Assembly: GCF_947623445.1 (NCBI RefSeq)
Contig: NC_135248.1
Span: 12,967,820 to 13,031,819 of the forward strand
Source: Clavelina lepadiformis
Lineage: Eukaryota > Chordata > Ascidiacea > Aplousobranchia > Clavelinidae
Length of the DNA: 64,000 bases
Reading direction: 5' to 3'
How positions within the stretch are numbered: position 1 is the first letter of the stretch; each line of letters starts with the position of its first letter. Positions 1-10,919 of the stretch are shown here, piece after piece. The translations under genes and the position numbers were made by a program. The notes under the pieces were generated by a model. It saw nothing but the letters and a program-made list of their open reading frames with translations. It searched no databases and was not told the DNA's origin.

Positions 1-55
1 AATATTATTTTATTGCAACCAATCCCAGATTACTCTTAAATTACATGTAGCTCAC

Positions 56-1821
56 CTCCTGGTTGACCAACATTTCCATAGATTTCTCCACCAGGATTAT
101 GAACATCACCACCAACATTTTCAAAGTTCATGTTGCGCCTGTTGTCTTGATTCTGAGTGTGCTGTACGAATTGTGGTGCATAAGTTAGGTGGAAAGTTCC
201 TGCAGCTACTGCAATGAATAAAGACAAATTTAGAACTTAAGATATATACATGCAACAGAATGTCCGATAACATATATTTTCATGCTTAAGTGGTCTGGTA
301 AAGTCTCTAGGTTCACACTTATGCAATACCCACGAGTGACTTGTCTTGTTATATTCCAGTGCCAACTGAAATTTCCATTTTTTGCTCTCAACATTTGTTA
401 TTTTTGCATTTTTATTGTGTGCGTAAGAATCAAAATACATCTATCGGTTTAATTGATGGAAAAGAACACCGTGACGTTACATCTTGACTCACCACCAGAT
501 GATGCAAGTTCTCTTACAATCTGAGCAACTTCTTCCCTAGCAAGAGCAAGTTGTTGACTTCCTTCATACTCAGTTATTGCCACAGGTTGACTTCCTTCAT
601 CTTGAAGATCCATCTCTTGCAATCTTCCTTCAACTTTATGTTTTTAAGAAAATTAATTTTGAAAGTTAGTTTTTTAATTAATTGATTAATTTTTTAAAAG
701 AATTAATTGTTTAATCAGCTACTTTCTGTAACAGTGTTTGGAGGTGGTTGTTTATGTAATTGCCTGTTGTTGGCAACTTAGCGAGCTACCGTATATACTC
801 AAGTATAGGTCGAGATTTTTGCAACTGATTTTCACCTCAAAAAGCAGGGGTTGACCTATGCAAGGAACAGGCCAAAGTAAAACCTCCAAGTCCAGCCGAC
901 AGCACGGTGACTGACGCATACATGAATTTGAACCGTGAACTTATTGCGCTTACTGGCCATTTCGTATAAATAACTTTACAACAACTCGCAAGCCTGCAGC
1001 TTGCACGAGATAAATATCACGTGACGCTTGCACGCATGAGACGAATATGGCTAGCGTCACACGAGTTCTTTGTAGGCTTGTCCTAAAGAAGGGCTGCTGA
1101 AGTTTACAATTATGCAGTCGCTGCACAATACTGGCAAGCTAGGCTGAAAAGTTCACTTAGTGGTGAACTCTCACCTATCCTTGAAATTTTCTTACAGTAT
1201 GTCGATGCCAATACTTACATGAACCACCAAATCGACTTATACATGAGAGAATAAATAAAAAATCTCTGATTTTCAGTGAAAAAGTAGGCGTTGACCTCTA
1301 CTCAAGTATATACGGTAAGCAGATTATTTCATGTGTGATATCAAAATATAACATGCTATTACGTGCAATAACTCATATATCTTTGTATAATGAAAGAGAG
1401 GGAAGCTTGAATAAAAAGCTTGCCAAATATCAGCAGAATATGTACCTCCATTAAAAGTTGTTTTGACAAGTATTTTATGAGACAATCAAAAATAGGGAAA
1501 AAAATGAAGTCTTCGCACAAATTATATAAAAACCCACAAACACAGGTCAGCAGCGATTTAAAAGTTTTAAAACTTAAAAGCAACAAGGAAACAAACGTAT
1601 CTGCAAATTAAAATTTTTCACTTTGTAATTTGATGTCATTGAGTACAGAACATTTATACAATGCAAACAAACTTGCAACAATACAACACATTACCCAGTA
1701 GCTAATTACCATGGCGATGTTGTTCTTCTTGAGCTGCATCTATTGGTTGCGATTGGTCAACATTCTCATGAGAAGGATTACGGGTAAGTTGAAAATCTCC
1801 TTGTTCTTCTTCTTGGTCCAT
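56..1821 (-). CDS. MDQ-family gene, copy A (partial, 5' end of gene)
   Basis: Three phase-compatible exons are readable on the minus strand: 1821-1710, 633-493 and 208-56, joined by GT-AG introns all in phase 1; the gene continues beyond the left edge. I chose ATG 1821 (MDQEEEQGDF) because the paralogue at 51411 has an in-frame stop just upstream of the same Met, and the context AGAATGG is good. Exon 1 is acidic and Gln-rich; exon 2 (VEGRLQEMDL...VRELASSG) looks helical. Exon 3 is Asn/Gly-rich and ends in GGDVHNPGGEIYGNVGQPGG before donor GTGAGC. An open reading frame continues upstream of MDQ to 2097 and could be 5' UTR or an extension. I do not recognise the family. Exons 1 and 2 are about 90% identical to the copy at 50.1-51.4 kb; exon 3 has no counterpart there. 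Confidence 0.5.
234..492. other. Intron of MDQ copy A, start of the A/B duplication
   Basis: Non-coding intron sequence between the second and third exons. From about 345 rightwards it is closely similar to the sequence from about 49965, marking the left limit of the block shared by the two MDQ copies. Confidence 0.4.
789..1315. mobile_element. MITE with CCGTATATACT termini, TA target site
   Basis: A 527-base element in the intron between MDQ exons 1 and 2. The left end reads CCGTATATACTCAAGTATAG and the right end is its imperfect reverse complement, ...CTCAAGTATATACGG; subterminal sequence (GATTTTCA..AAAAAG.AGG.GTTGACCT) also repeats. TA dinucleotides flank both ends (787-788, 1316-1317), as for Tc1/mariner-type insertion. 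No transposase is visible. The same element is in the same place in copy B (50398-50896), so it predates the duplication. Confidence 0.6.
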
Positions 1822-2449
1822 TCTCTCATATTCCAAGGATTTTCGTAAAATGAACTTCAACCAAGATACTACACATTTGGCAAATATCTTTACATCTGTA
1901 ACATGTTGGTGGTTGATCAGTTTATCACGAACGTTAAAACTTATATTATGCAGGGTGCACTCAAGATCTTGCCAAAAAAAGGCCAAAAAATGCAGTCTGG
2001 TTTGAAAATCTTCGGCGTAACTCAAGTCCATAATGGAAAATGTGACAGCTGCACACATGAGGTTTATCAATGTGCACCACCAAATTTTTCTCTTCACGCC
2101 GATTTATAATGTGGTATAATGAAAAGATGGTTGTTTGAACGCTGACATATAATAGATAAACAAACAAAATTGAGGCTTCGATAAACGCCAAATTTTCGAT
2201 TTTGCACACACGATTTCTCGATGAAAACTTTCATACTTTCCAGTCAAGATTCACGTAGAATGCAATGTGGTCTGTAGACGGCTGATTTGTAATGCTTGGA
2301 TGATACTAAACGTTTTTTGCACATTTTATTTGTTTTAATCCCTGCTACAATTATGTCTTTAAATTGTGTTTTGTGCAAAGTATGTTTGTCAAAAACTTGC
2401 CCATAGTTAGGTTGCAATCTTGCAAATCTTGCCCGAGGTTAGTCTAGGC

Positions 2450-2659
2450 CAGCAGTTCTTAATCTTTTTTCAACTGCTTTCCAATTTATGACAACTACTA
2501 AACCCAACTTCCCCCCCTTGGGGTGATTGGGCAGTGGCTACATTGCAAAATGGGTATCAAACAATAAGTAACGTATAATCTGTGTTTATTCACACCAAAA
2601 CCTTTTTTTGTGTAAAAAAGATAAAGTGTTAATTATTTCCTCCCGGTTAAGAACCGCTG
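2450..2659. mobile_element. hAT-like MITE (CAGCRGTTCTTAA ends)
   Basis: A 210-base element with inverted ends CAGCAGTTCTTAATC and ...GTTAAGAACCGCTG, flanked by imperfect 8-base repeats GTCTAGGC (2442-2449) and GCCTGGGC (2660-2667). CAG-starting inverted repeats and 8-base target duplications are typical of hAT elements. No coding capacity. The orthologous insertion is at 52046-52276. Confidence 0.65.
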
Positions 2660-2688
2660 GCCTGGGCCTATAATCTCTTTTAAATACG

Positions 2689-2977
2689 CATAGGCGGGCA
2701 GTACCGCGATAACATAATACCGAATTACTGTACCGCAGTACTTTTTCAAAAAAGTACCGAATCTATGTATCAAATGTGTTAATGTTAACATGTTAATTAA
2801 TCCTTAACACCAATTGTAGAATCTGTTGATCGTTTTTAATCTTGAAATATCAAGTAAAATTGCGAAAGAGTAACGTCTCATATGTTTTGACCTGGATTAA
2901 ACGTTACCGCGGCAAATATTGCATTTGCTGCAGCATTTTTTTTTACGAAAACTACCGGTACCGACTGCGCACCTCTG
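2689..2977. mobile_element. hAT-like MITE with perfect 8-bp target duplication
   Basis: A 289-base element beginning CATAGGCGGGCAGTACCG and ending as the approximate reverse complement (...GGTACCGACTGCGCACCTCTG). It is flanked on both sides by TAAATACG (2681-2688 and 2978-2985). The duplicate region at about 52295 has an empty site (CTCTTTTGAATATG), so this insertion is younger than the duplication. Non-autonomous. Confidence 0.75.
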
Positions 2978-3675
2978 TAAATACGTACATTTTTAAACTG
3001 TAACATCCACGATACCGTAATTAGCGCAAGGCCGCAAATCATATTTTAGAAATAAACGTTGTGACGATTACGTCACGACTCACGAGTTGTTTTGAGATGT
3101 TTGGAATTTAATCTGGGATCTTGTAATTCAGTGTTTACCAGACTTGAGTTTTCCTTAATGACGTCAGATAATTTCCTCGCTTGAACTGGTGTGTCACATA
3201 TAAATACTGATGTAATGTTTTCAATCGTTCCTTTTCGTGTGATCGATTTCACTGGTTACTACAGCGCTATGTAACATTCAGTAAGCTTTGCCCGAAGGTG
3301 AAAACCTTTGTGTTATAATAAATAAAATGGGAACTTTATAATTTAGTAATTTGTATAGACAGAATCAAGCAACTAACAGCATAGTCACGCAAATTTGAGA
3401 AATGAGAACTCATCCATCGAAGCAGAAGTAAAACAAGTTATCAACCAACTATCATCCTCGCTCATATTCTAACAACTACCGCCAGCATACGCGGTCTTTA
3501 TGACAGATATGTTCCTTGTGTAATACTTCACACAAGTAGTGCACAAGCGAATTATTTCTTTGTCATAACGTTATTAAAGCTAAGTGAATCACTTTAAGCC
3601 AAGTCGTTTTAAGTTGAACAGTAAGAGCTCTTGTATCTTCAAAAGTTTAAAAGCGACCACAATTATTTTCGATTA

Positions 3676-3723
3676 TTAGGGTTAGGGTTAGGGTTAGGGT
3701 TAGGGTTAGGGTTAGGGTTAGGG
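3676..3723 (+). repeat. Interstitial telomeric repeat (TTAGGG)8
   Basis: Eight uninterrupted copies of TTAGGG. They lie in the block of about 1 kb (2986-4026) that is present in duplication copy A and replaced by unrelated sequence in copy B. A hexamer tract at an internal site may reflect repair by telomerase or a past terminal location. Confidence 0.95.
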
Positions 3724-5951
3724 AAACATGTTCAAATTGCTGAACTAAAATTGTTATATCAAAATTAAAACATGTCGTGAAGAAACAGGTCGCGCATAAA
3801 GGGGACAAATTAAAAGCTGAGGTCGCCAAAACGATTGGTAAGCCTCAAATATCTTGACTGCAGTTAAACAACCATTGCAGCATTACTGATAATGTTGCCG
3901 CTCTTTGACTACTTGTTTCGCATACAACCAAGTTAAATTTCCCTGACGCCTAGAAATCGATAAATAGGCCTAGCGCAGGTAAAACAGACCCAGCGGCAAG
4001 GACAAAGTAGACTATATTGCAGGAAAAGCATTTTAAAGAAAAGTAAAATGTATGGCTAAGACAGAAACAAAAAATAACCAAATAAGGTTACCTGGCATAG
4101 TCAACTATATCACTCACGCAGAACAAAACCCAACCTTGTATATCATGCGGTTGCAATCTTTGCCATATTCCAAGTCCAATCTAACACTAACAAAAAAAGA
4201 ATAAATATACTTGTATTACTGTGCAAGAGTAGTTCAAATGTTTGGAAATTGTTGGTTTGAATAAAATTACATCAAAATCACAAAATTTGCAGGGATTTGC
4301 ATTCGTTTCCAAACAGGTGTCTGGCCAAATTTGTTCCCGCTACAAAATATAACTCAGGGTAAGTTTGTAGTGGACGTTAAAAAAATCCGTCTTCTCGTTA
4401 GTTGATAACATTATTATTATTGCTATTATTATTATTAACATTGCATAACATTATTGCTGATATCCGCAGTAAAGTAACACATGAACTAAGCACCATAAAG
4501 TCACAACCAAAGTTATAATTTTCTAAATTAGAAATCTTCACCACATATTGATGTTTCCTTTGTAGTATTATTCTTACAAGACACAAAACTGATTGTTATA
4601 CGCTCGCATAAAAACGCCTTGTTTGAAAAGATTAGCCTACATTACATCTTACATTTTTGCAACTGATTCATCTGCTTAATATTTTTCCTATAGAGCGACT
4701 TAAGTTCCTAGTGTCACACAGAAATTTTCATTTGTTTATTTGATTTCTTATTTTGCTCGAATTCATGACCAAGCTTTGTTCGTACCTGGCTATAGAGTAC
4801 TGTATTCCGACGGCAGCGACATTAGGAATTGAACCAGGAACAAACCAAACCTGGTTTTTCCAAACCAGGCGTTAGAAGGATATATACTTCATCTACTTTT
4901 ATACAACACAAAGGTTAATGAGCTAAATGTAATTGCTAAATCGTCAAATTGATTTCTTTTTTAAATCAACAATCACTTAATTTTTTAATCTATGGTATCG
5001 AGAATAGTAGGCTATCGAGATAATTTCTTAAACGATTGCGCAGGAACACAATTTTGCAGAAACCCGACCCAGCAAACACATATCTGCACATATATCTGCT
5101 GCTAAATCACAGAAACTGTGCAAAAATGCCAGCTGTTGTTAGTTTATGTTTCAGCCAATGCAAGGCTTAAATCGTTGAAGTCGTTGTTGTTGCTTTCACA
5201 ACAAAGACTGTTGGAAGATAGACAATAGTTTCAGTTTTCAAATCAAAACATACTTTGACAGGTAGTTTAATGAGAACATTCACACAAATCAGTTTAAAAT
5301 GTCAAGGATAAGTTCTGGTTATTCTGGAATACCAATTTGGCAAGAGAGTACAAGTAGGTTATAACTTACGCATGTCTTACGTTAAAAAGTATTTGAGTAC
5401 AGTTATAATTCAATCTTTAACTATGCAGTTGTACTACAACAAGTAACACTGTTACAATAAAAGATTGCAGAAAATGAGCATCAACATAAGCGCAACGTGT
5501 ATTGGTGATTACGTAATCAATTACGTATCTACGCACTAAATTTTGAAACGCGATTAGAAATAAATTCGATATTTTATTTGCAAGAAAAGTACTTCAAAGT
5601 TCCGTTCAGAGTAAAGATACAGAATTAGCATGAGAACCGTGGCTCGTATCTAGACCAGGAATGGTTGAGAGATGGACGAAAAAATAAGGAGGATGGAGGA
5701 CCAAGGACGGGAATGATGTTGAGGGGAATGGATAATTTGTCGGATGGATATTGAAGTGTTGAAAGCCATTTTTCCGTTATTTGAGAGTTAGTTAAACAAT
5801 TCTTAAACAAAACAATTCAAAGGTTAAAATGTTTTTTTATTTAATCAAGCAAATGGTTAAACGATCGCACAGACCTCTCAAAAAGCCCGCATGTTGCCTG
5901 CACTTTCCTTACCTCTGATTTAAATCAAGAACGACCGGTTTTCATTCATAA

Positions 5952-5998
5952 AATTACAATTTGTTTTTCAGGTTATTCAGTAAATAAGTTGACAGGAG
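5952..5998 (+). promoter_or_regulatory. 5' UTR splice acceptor of GST1
   Basis: A pyrimidine-rich TTTGTTTTTCAG is followed by GTTATTCAGTAAATAAG and the ATG. The GST at 54887 has a similar leader (GTGGTTCAGTAAAG) after an AG, so the acceptor is shared by paralogues. It could take a 5' UTR exon or a trans-spliced leader; I cannot tell which. Confidence 0.4.
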
Positions 5999-6679
5999 AT
6001 GTCAAAGATAACTGTTGGTTATTGGAATATCAGGGCTCTTGCTGAACCCATTCGTTTGATGTTGGAGTATTGTGGAGCAGATTACGACAATAAAAGCTAT
6101 GTAGTTCTAGGGGAACCACCTAACGTGGACAAAAGCCAATGGTTTGACGTCAAATTTGAGCTTGGATTAGAATTTCCAAATTTGCCATACCTCATTGACG
6201 GTGACGTCAAGATGACGAAATCGTGGGCGATTATGAACTACGTTGCTAGAAAGTTTGGAAAACTCGTTCCAAAGAGTGAAGAAGAAACACAGAGATGCGA
6301 TATGGTAAAAGAGGCTTATATCGATATGTGGTTTGCCATCAAGCGCATGCTTTTCAGCTCTGATGGCAGAGAAGTAGCAATGACGAATCTTCTGGCAAAC
6401 GATTTGCCCGTATATCTCTGCACGTTCGAAAACTTTCTCTCAGACAAAGATTGGATGGCCGGTGCCACTCTCACCTACGTTGATTTCGAGATCTGTGAAC
6501 GCCTCGACGTGTTGACTGAGATGAAGTCAGATTGCCTGGATAAATATCCGAATGTGAAGAAATACAAGGAAAGGTTCTTTGCACTCGACAAGATAGCAGT
6601 ATATCGTCGCTCTGAAAGGTTTAAGGAATATTCTATTTTTAACATATACACCAACTGGGGATACAAGAAGGAAAATTAA
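5999..6679 (+). CDS. Mu-class glutathione S-transferase, intronless (GST1)
   Basis: A 226-residue cytosolic GST that conjugates reduced glutathione to electrophiles. The N-terminal thioredoxin fold starts MSKITVGYWNIR, with the Tyr at position 8 matching the Mu-class catalytic Tyr. The Mu loop is present (VLGEPPNVDKSQWFDVKF), followed by the glutathione-site motif NLPYLIDGDVKMTKSWAI. The helical C-terminal domain ends with ALDKIAVYRRSERF. Length fits the family (about 217-220) with a slightly long tail. No intron interrupts the frame, whereas vertebrate Mu genes have about eight exons. A strong splice acceptor (TTTGTTTTTCAG, ending about 5971) precedes the start, suggesting a 5' UTR exon or a trans-spliced leader. 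It is convergent with the GST at 7888-8544. Confidence 0.93.
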   Translation: MSKITVGYWNIRALAEPIRLMLEYCGADYDNKSYVVLGEPPNVDKSQWFDVKFELGLEFPNLPYLIDGDVKMTKSWAIMNYVARKFGKLVPKSEEETQRCDMVKEAYIDMWFAIKRMLFSSDGREVAMTNLLANDLPVYLCTFENFLSDKDWMAGATLTYVDFEICERLDVLTEMKSDCLDKYPNVKKYKERFFALDKIAVYRRSERFKEYSIFNIYTNWGYKKEN

Positions 6680-7506
6680 CAACTCGCTACAATATGTACC
6701 AATGACAAATTTGCTATGACACAAACAAGTAGGACAAAAGAACTAATCCGGTATTTGCGCAACCGCTGTGACTTATTACTGTACTGTAAGTCAGAGCGTG
6801 GAATCACGTTGTCAGAATCAGAATCGGAATCACGCTGCAAATGTATCGATCAGAGTACACATTTTAAGAAATTCAACAGAAACCGGGATCCCATATTTTA
6901 ACTTCTATTAAGACGCAAATTAAAGCTGATTTATGGTATAGAAAGAAACATATCAACTCAAACGGTAGATTAAAAGTTTTAACCGTTATAAACATCCAAC
7001 TGCTGCAACTTCAAGCCGGTTACATGGAGCTTTTTGCAATAGTGTTTTACGTTTTGTTTAGGTCAGTAGCTTCGTTTTTTTATCTTCTCAGTTACGTTTA
7101 ACTAAGTTCACGAGGTATATCTGTGTAATCTTCATGGTCTTAACAAAGATTTTTTCGTTAACGTCTTCATAATCCGCACCAATTATAAAGATTTGTGAAG
7201 TTATCTTGTATGTTTTGAAATGGAAAATTAAATTTTCATCATACACTATAATCTCTCTGCTATAATTTACTTGGAAAATCTTACAAACTATAACTTGTGA
7301 TGTATCAATTGAACTCAGAGAACTGTTTTGTTGAAAACATTCCCTTTTTTATTTTTGAATCCAAGGCTAAATAAGTATGTAAATATATAAATAAAATGTA
7401 AATATATGAATAACAAGTTGTGCATGAAATCAATCAGGGAATCAGTAACAGACATTTTGCCCTTCCTACACTTCTACTTTATTCTTCAAAAATGTGACCA
7501 AATTAT
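6680..7506. other. GST1 3' flank, no gene seen
   Basis: AT-rich sequence between convergent GST genes. Minus-strand translation near 7140-7190 contains GADYED, reminiscent of the GST segment after the first helix, but it is too short to call. Confidence 0.35.
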
Positions 7507-7655
7507 CTAACAGGATACTTCACAATTGCCCATCGTTTCGTCATTTTCATGTCACCACCCATGGGATATGACAAGTTTTGTAAAATTTTTCAACCCTTGA
7601 AATCAAGCCATTGATTTGGTTCCACATTAGGTAGTTCCCCGTCATATATTTTATC
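7507..7655 (-). pseudogene. Decayed Mu-class GST fragment
   Basis: Minus-strand translation reads DKIYDGELPNVEPNQWLDFK, a stop, then LQNLSYPMGGDMKMTKRWAI. This lines up with the Mu-loop and glutathione-site region of the intact neighbours (GEPPNVDKSQWFDVKF...NLPYLIDGDVKMTKSWAI). Only about 50 codons remain, with an in-frame stop and no start or C-terminal domain. It lies just downstream of GST2 on the same strand, so it is probably a dead tandem copy. Confidence 0.7.
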
Positions 7656-7887
7656 ACTTTGATTTTATCGTCATGGACTAATCCTATCCTACAGCTGTCA
7701 ACACTTTTCGTAAGTGGAAAATCGTTTCTGTGTTAGACAATTTTGCAGGATTTTGTTGCTCTTATTGATTTGTCATTGAAATATAACCTATGTATGATCA
7801 TAATATCAGCACACAAACCACAAGCACCAACAATTACAAGAATAACTATGAGCTTTCCAGAATGTAACACAATCGACTCTGGAAGAT

Positions 7888-8544
7888 TTAGTCTTCGCAT
7901 TTCCCTCCCCATTTCGCCTGTGGTGACATAAAAGGCCATTTCTTGAATCGATCCGACTGTCTGTAAGCTGCAATCTTGTCCAGGGCGTAGAATCTCTCCA
8001 CGTACTTCTTGATGCCTTGGTGCTTGTCCAAGCAATCTGACGTCATTAATTGGATGACGCCAAGCACTTCGCTAAAGTAGAAATCGACGTAGGTCATTTT
8101 ATCTCCGATCATCCAATTAGAACTGCCAAGGAATTTTTCAAGCAAGTCCAGCAACTTTGGAAGAGTTTCGCCGAAGTATTTCTTCTTTGCCTCGTCAAAA
8201 TCGTCGTGAGTGTAACAAAGCATGAAGAAGGGCATGGCAAGGTCACGTGCCACTTCTTCGTACACGTCACAACTTCGAATGTCCTCTTTAGTCTTCGGGT
8301 AAAGTGTTGCATGTTTCCGAGCAAGATACTTCATAATCGCCCAGGTCTGCGTCATTCTGACGTCACCGTCGATGATGTAAGGTATGTTTGGAAAATCCAG
8401 ATTCATGTTAAGTTTTACGTCAAACCAAGAATTCTTTTCAACATATCTTTTATCTTCATATTCAATACCAAGGTACTCTAGCATGTAACGTATTGGTTGT
8501 GCCAGGCCTCTGATATCCCAGTAACCAAGAATCAGTTTTGTCAT
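7888..8544 (-). CDS. Mu-like glutathione S-transferase lacking the Mu loop (GST2)
   Basis: An intact single-exon GST of 218 residues: MTKLILGYWDIRGLAQPIRY with catalytic-type Tyr at position 8, then FPNIPYIIDGDVRMTQTWAI of the glutathione site, and a C-terminal domain ending ALDKIAAYRQSDRFKKW. Compared with GST1 it lacks about eight residues between the second strand and the Trp-containing helix (YVEKNSWFDV versus YVVLGEPPNVDKSQWFDV), which is the position of the class-defining Mu loop. Length and the rest of the sequence still fit Mu best; a Sigma-like assignment is possible. The C terminus carries an extra segment (MPFFMLCYTHDDFDEAKKKYF) versus GST1. It is convergent with GST1. Confidence 0.92.
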   Translation of the reverse strand: MTKLILGYWDIRGLAQPIRYMLEYLGIEYEDKRYVEKNSWFDVKLNMNLDFPNIPYIIDGDVRMTQTWAIMKYLARKHATLYPKTKEDIRSCDVYEEVARDLAMPFFMLCYTHDDFDEAKKKYFGETLPKLLDLLEKFLGSSNWMIGDKMTYVDFYFSEVLGVIQLMTSDCLDKHQGIKKYVERFYALDKIAAYRQSDRFKKWPFMSPQAKWGGKCED

Positions 8545-10514
8545 GTTGTCAAAAACCTAAACCTTTATTCTGACAATATTTAAGCTTATATGACTTAATG
8601 AAAAGACGGGATTAGCAATGTACAAAATATGAACAAAAGCTGAGCTGCTATAAAATAAAATCTTAAAGTCAAATGTCAACGGTACTGAAATACCCTGCTA
8701 GTATTTTCTACGTCGTTTTATCCAAACCTATAAAAAATAAACGAATTCGTTTATGATTAGAAATGGATGACTAACCAACTTTTACTCCCTATTCTGTAAA
8801 TTCGTGAATCTTTTTGCTGTAATACTCCACCTATAGTGAATACAATTCGCATTTGTTGTCAACCCCTTGTACAAAATTCTTATTCTTCGTTTTCGTTTCT
8901 ACACTATTCTAAATTTATTCGTACATTTGCTTGCTGCTGTTTGCTGGTATCTTACAAACAGGTAATTTTACAATATCCTCATTTTACAGGGTTTGGCCTA
9001 CAATGGCTTTTCAAAGGAAAATTCAAATACACAACTTGCTAGCATAGCGTTATGCTGCGTGGTTGGCAACGGATTGATTTAGTTCGTTGTTGTGAAACGC
9101 AAAAAAACTTTTACTCGTCGCAAGGTAAATAAAAAAGCCATCACATTTGTTTTGTTGTCGTCAGCCGCTAAATTATGTCTTTTCCCAAGGCCTTCGTAGC
9201 TAACTGTTTATTCAAGACTATCAAGAACAACATAAAAATCACAATTTTTTTCTGAAATTTGATCAACCACTGGCAGTGCTGGTTGACGGTGACATCTAAA
9301 TCCAACTGCTGCCATATTCGGGGAAAGCTACAGACTTGCCAACATTTTATCGCAAACACTTTAGCTTGAAGTTTCAAGAACTAGTCAGCTTTGAAGTGGT
9401 CGTTCACTCCTAGTTCAATTGCGTTGTTGTATGACAATGACAGTTGCTGTTACAGGCTTAAACACATAAAGAAATTAAATCATATTTCAGTTTTCTGCTT
9501 TAAACCATCAGCAAACGACAAGCACAATGGTGTAGCGTACATCTTTTTCAATGGAAACACTATTTTACAATTTTGGAAAATTCTAACATGATTTGGAAAC
9601 ACTGAAATTTATGATTACAATATTTAAAGAATTATTGAATGGGTTTGGTTATGTCTACATCAATGATCGAATTCTTAACTGAATATAAAACGAAATTGTT
9701 TGAATCTAAAAATTTGCAATAATTTGATTGATTTGTTTTAATGATTGTGAAGCGAGATTTCAAAATCGTTTTCATAACGACTTTCATTACTCTTACACAG
9801 CGACTGCGATAAAAGTAAGACAGCGGCAATAATATGTTTAAAACAAGCAACGAACAGGAATGGAAATACAGTATAACTAGTTTGTTTCTTCTGCAAATTA
9901 TTTCCAAATACACAAGCAGCGCTATTGTAACTTATTGAATGACGACTAATTACTTATTGTTGTCATTTCTGACGTAGCCATTTGATCTGTGTATGTTGAA
10001 ACCTGTCATATTTTTGTTCTAAAAGCATCATGTATTGGATAGCAATGACATTTTGTTTTGTACATCACTGTCGATGTATCACCTAATAAAGAAGATTCCA
10101 TCATGCAGCGAGCAGCAATGACATCACATCTATCCAGAGACCAACATCGGTGCGCAATTATGCTGCACATTACTGGGCTCGACACCAACGCTCATTATTG
10201 TTACCATGGCTACCAGAAACAATTGTTACCATGGCCATTACAAACCTGTTTCCGCCTGAGATATAAAAGTTATCAAAAACGCAGTTGAAACCCGTATTCC
10301 ACGCACACATGGATTTTTTTATGTAAATTTGAAAACGTTTGGTATTACATGAGGGAAACTACCTAAATTTTAAAATTAAATGAGAGTAAAATCGATATTA
10401 TTGTTTGTCTTTGTCTATAACGCAAGAAATCGGCAAAAGGGTTAACTGTGTGTTAACTTAAGAAAACCTCAAAATTAAACTTATGGCAAAGTTTCTAGCA
10501 AAACCAAAAGTTTT
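8545..10514. other. Intergenic with one interspersed repeat
   Basis: No gene is supported. Positions about 10040-10270 (containing GCAGCGAGCAGCAATGACAT) match about 28110-28320 at some 85% identity and represent an interspersed repeat of unknown type. A phrase near 9258 resembles a GST glutathione site (LVDGD), but nothing else around it does. Confidence 0.4.
10040..10270. repeat. Interspersed repeat, copy 1 (pair with 28110-28320)
   Basis: Shared blocks include CATCTATCCAGAGACCAACA and CTGCACATTACTGGGCTCGA, in the same orientation in both copies with small indels. No inverted termini or tRNA-like head are obvious; it could be a MITE interior or a relic of a gene exon. Confidence 0.6.
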
Positions 10515-10617
10515 ATGCAAGTTACTTTTAAAACCAAAGAAAGCTATCTTGGAAGTGGTGAACTAGATGAGTTTCTAAAGATCAATTGGCTGGATACTGG
10601 AACTCATTTGCCTTCCG
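10515..10617 (+). CDS. Possible exon of an unrecognised gene
   Basis: An open stretch reading VTFKTKESYLGSGELDEFLK, then INWLDTGTHLPS, ending at a good donor (CCTTCCG|GTAAGAA) in phase 1. The opening resembles the last strand of a CUB domain (hydrophobic-x-F-x-T..G), but this is weak. A further open frame follows to 10875. Possibly linked to the terminal exon at 10920-11028. No start or upstream exon could be fixed. Confidence 0.25.
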
Positions 10618-10919
10618 GTAAGAACCCTGAACTATTTCTTGAAAACGATTTACGCCAAGGAAAGAGCGTCCTTTACAACTCCAGGCTTTTCTGTGCTAAG
10701 TACATTTACCAAAAACCAAATTTATGAAAAAATTTCGATAGTTGATGTTAGTTTGCTGAACAAATCATTCAAACCCAAGTCATTTCACAGCGGTACACAA
10801 TTTTGCTGCCAAAAACTGTTACCCAGGCGTGCGACAACTTTTTCTTGCGCAATGATATTAGCAGTGGCAATATAGTAGTGCAGTGGTTGTAGTTAGTAGT
10901 GCAGTGATGTAGCCTACAG

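Larger units (their letters stand above)
345..2680. repeat. Segmental duplication A (matches 49965-52295)
   Basis: A direct, gapped duplication of the MDQ 5' region, roughly 90% identical by eye, with shared exons, intron MITE and hAT element. Similarity resumes at about 4027-4390 versus 52926-53420 after blocks unique to each copy. Confidence 0.8.
2986..5998. other. Intergenic, no gene seen
   Basis: Apart from the telomeric block, a short ATT/AAT microsatellite near 4411-4438 and the duplicated stretch 4027-4390, I see no supportable coding or RNA feature. The open frames here are short and have no protein-like composition. Confidence 0.5.

Noticed and set aside
3647..3829. 60-codon frame with TLTLTLTL
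   Set aside because: It is the translation of the telomeric hexamer tract.
8050..8481. 143-codon plus-strand frame
   Set aside because: Antisense shadow of GST2.
9240..9300. Possible GST scrap (LVDGD)
   Set aside because: Only five residues match and the flanks do not align with any GST copy.
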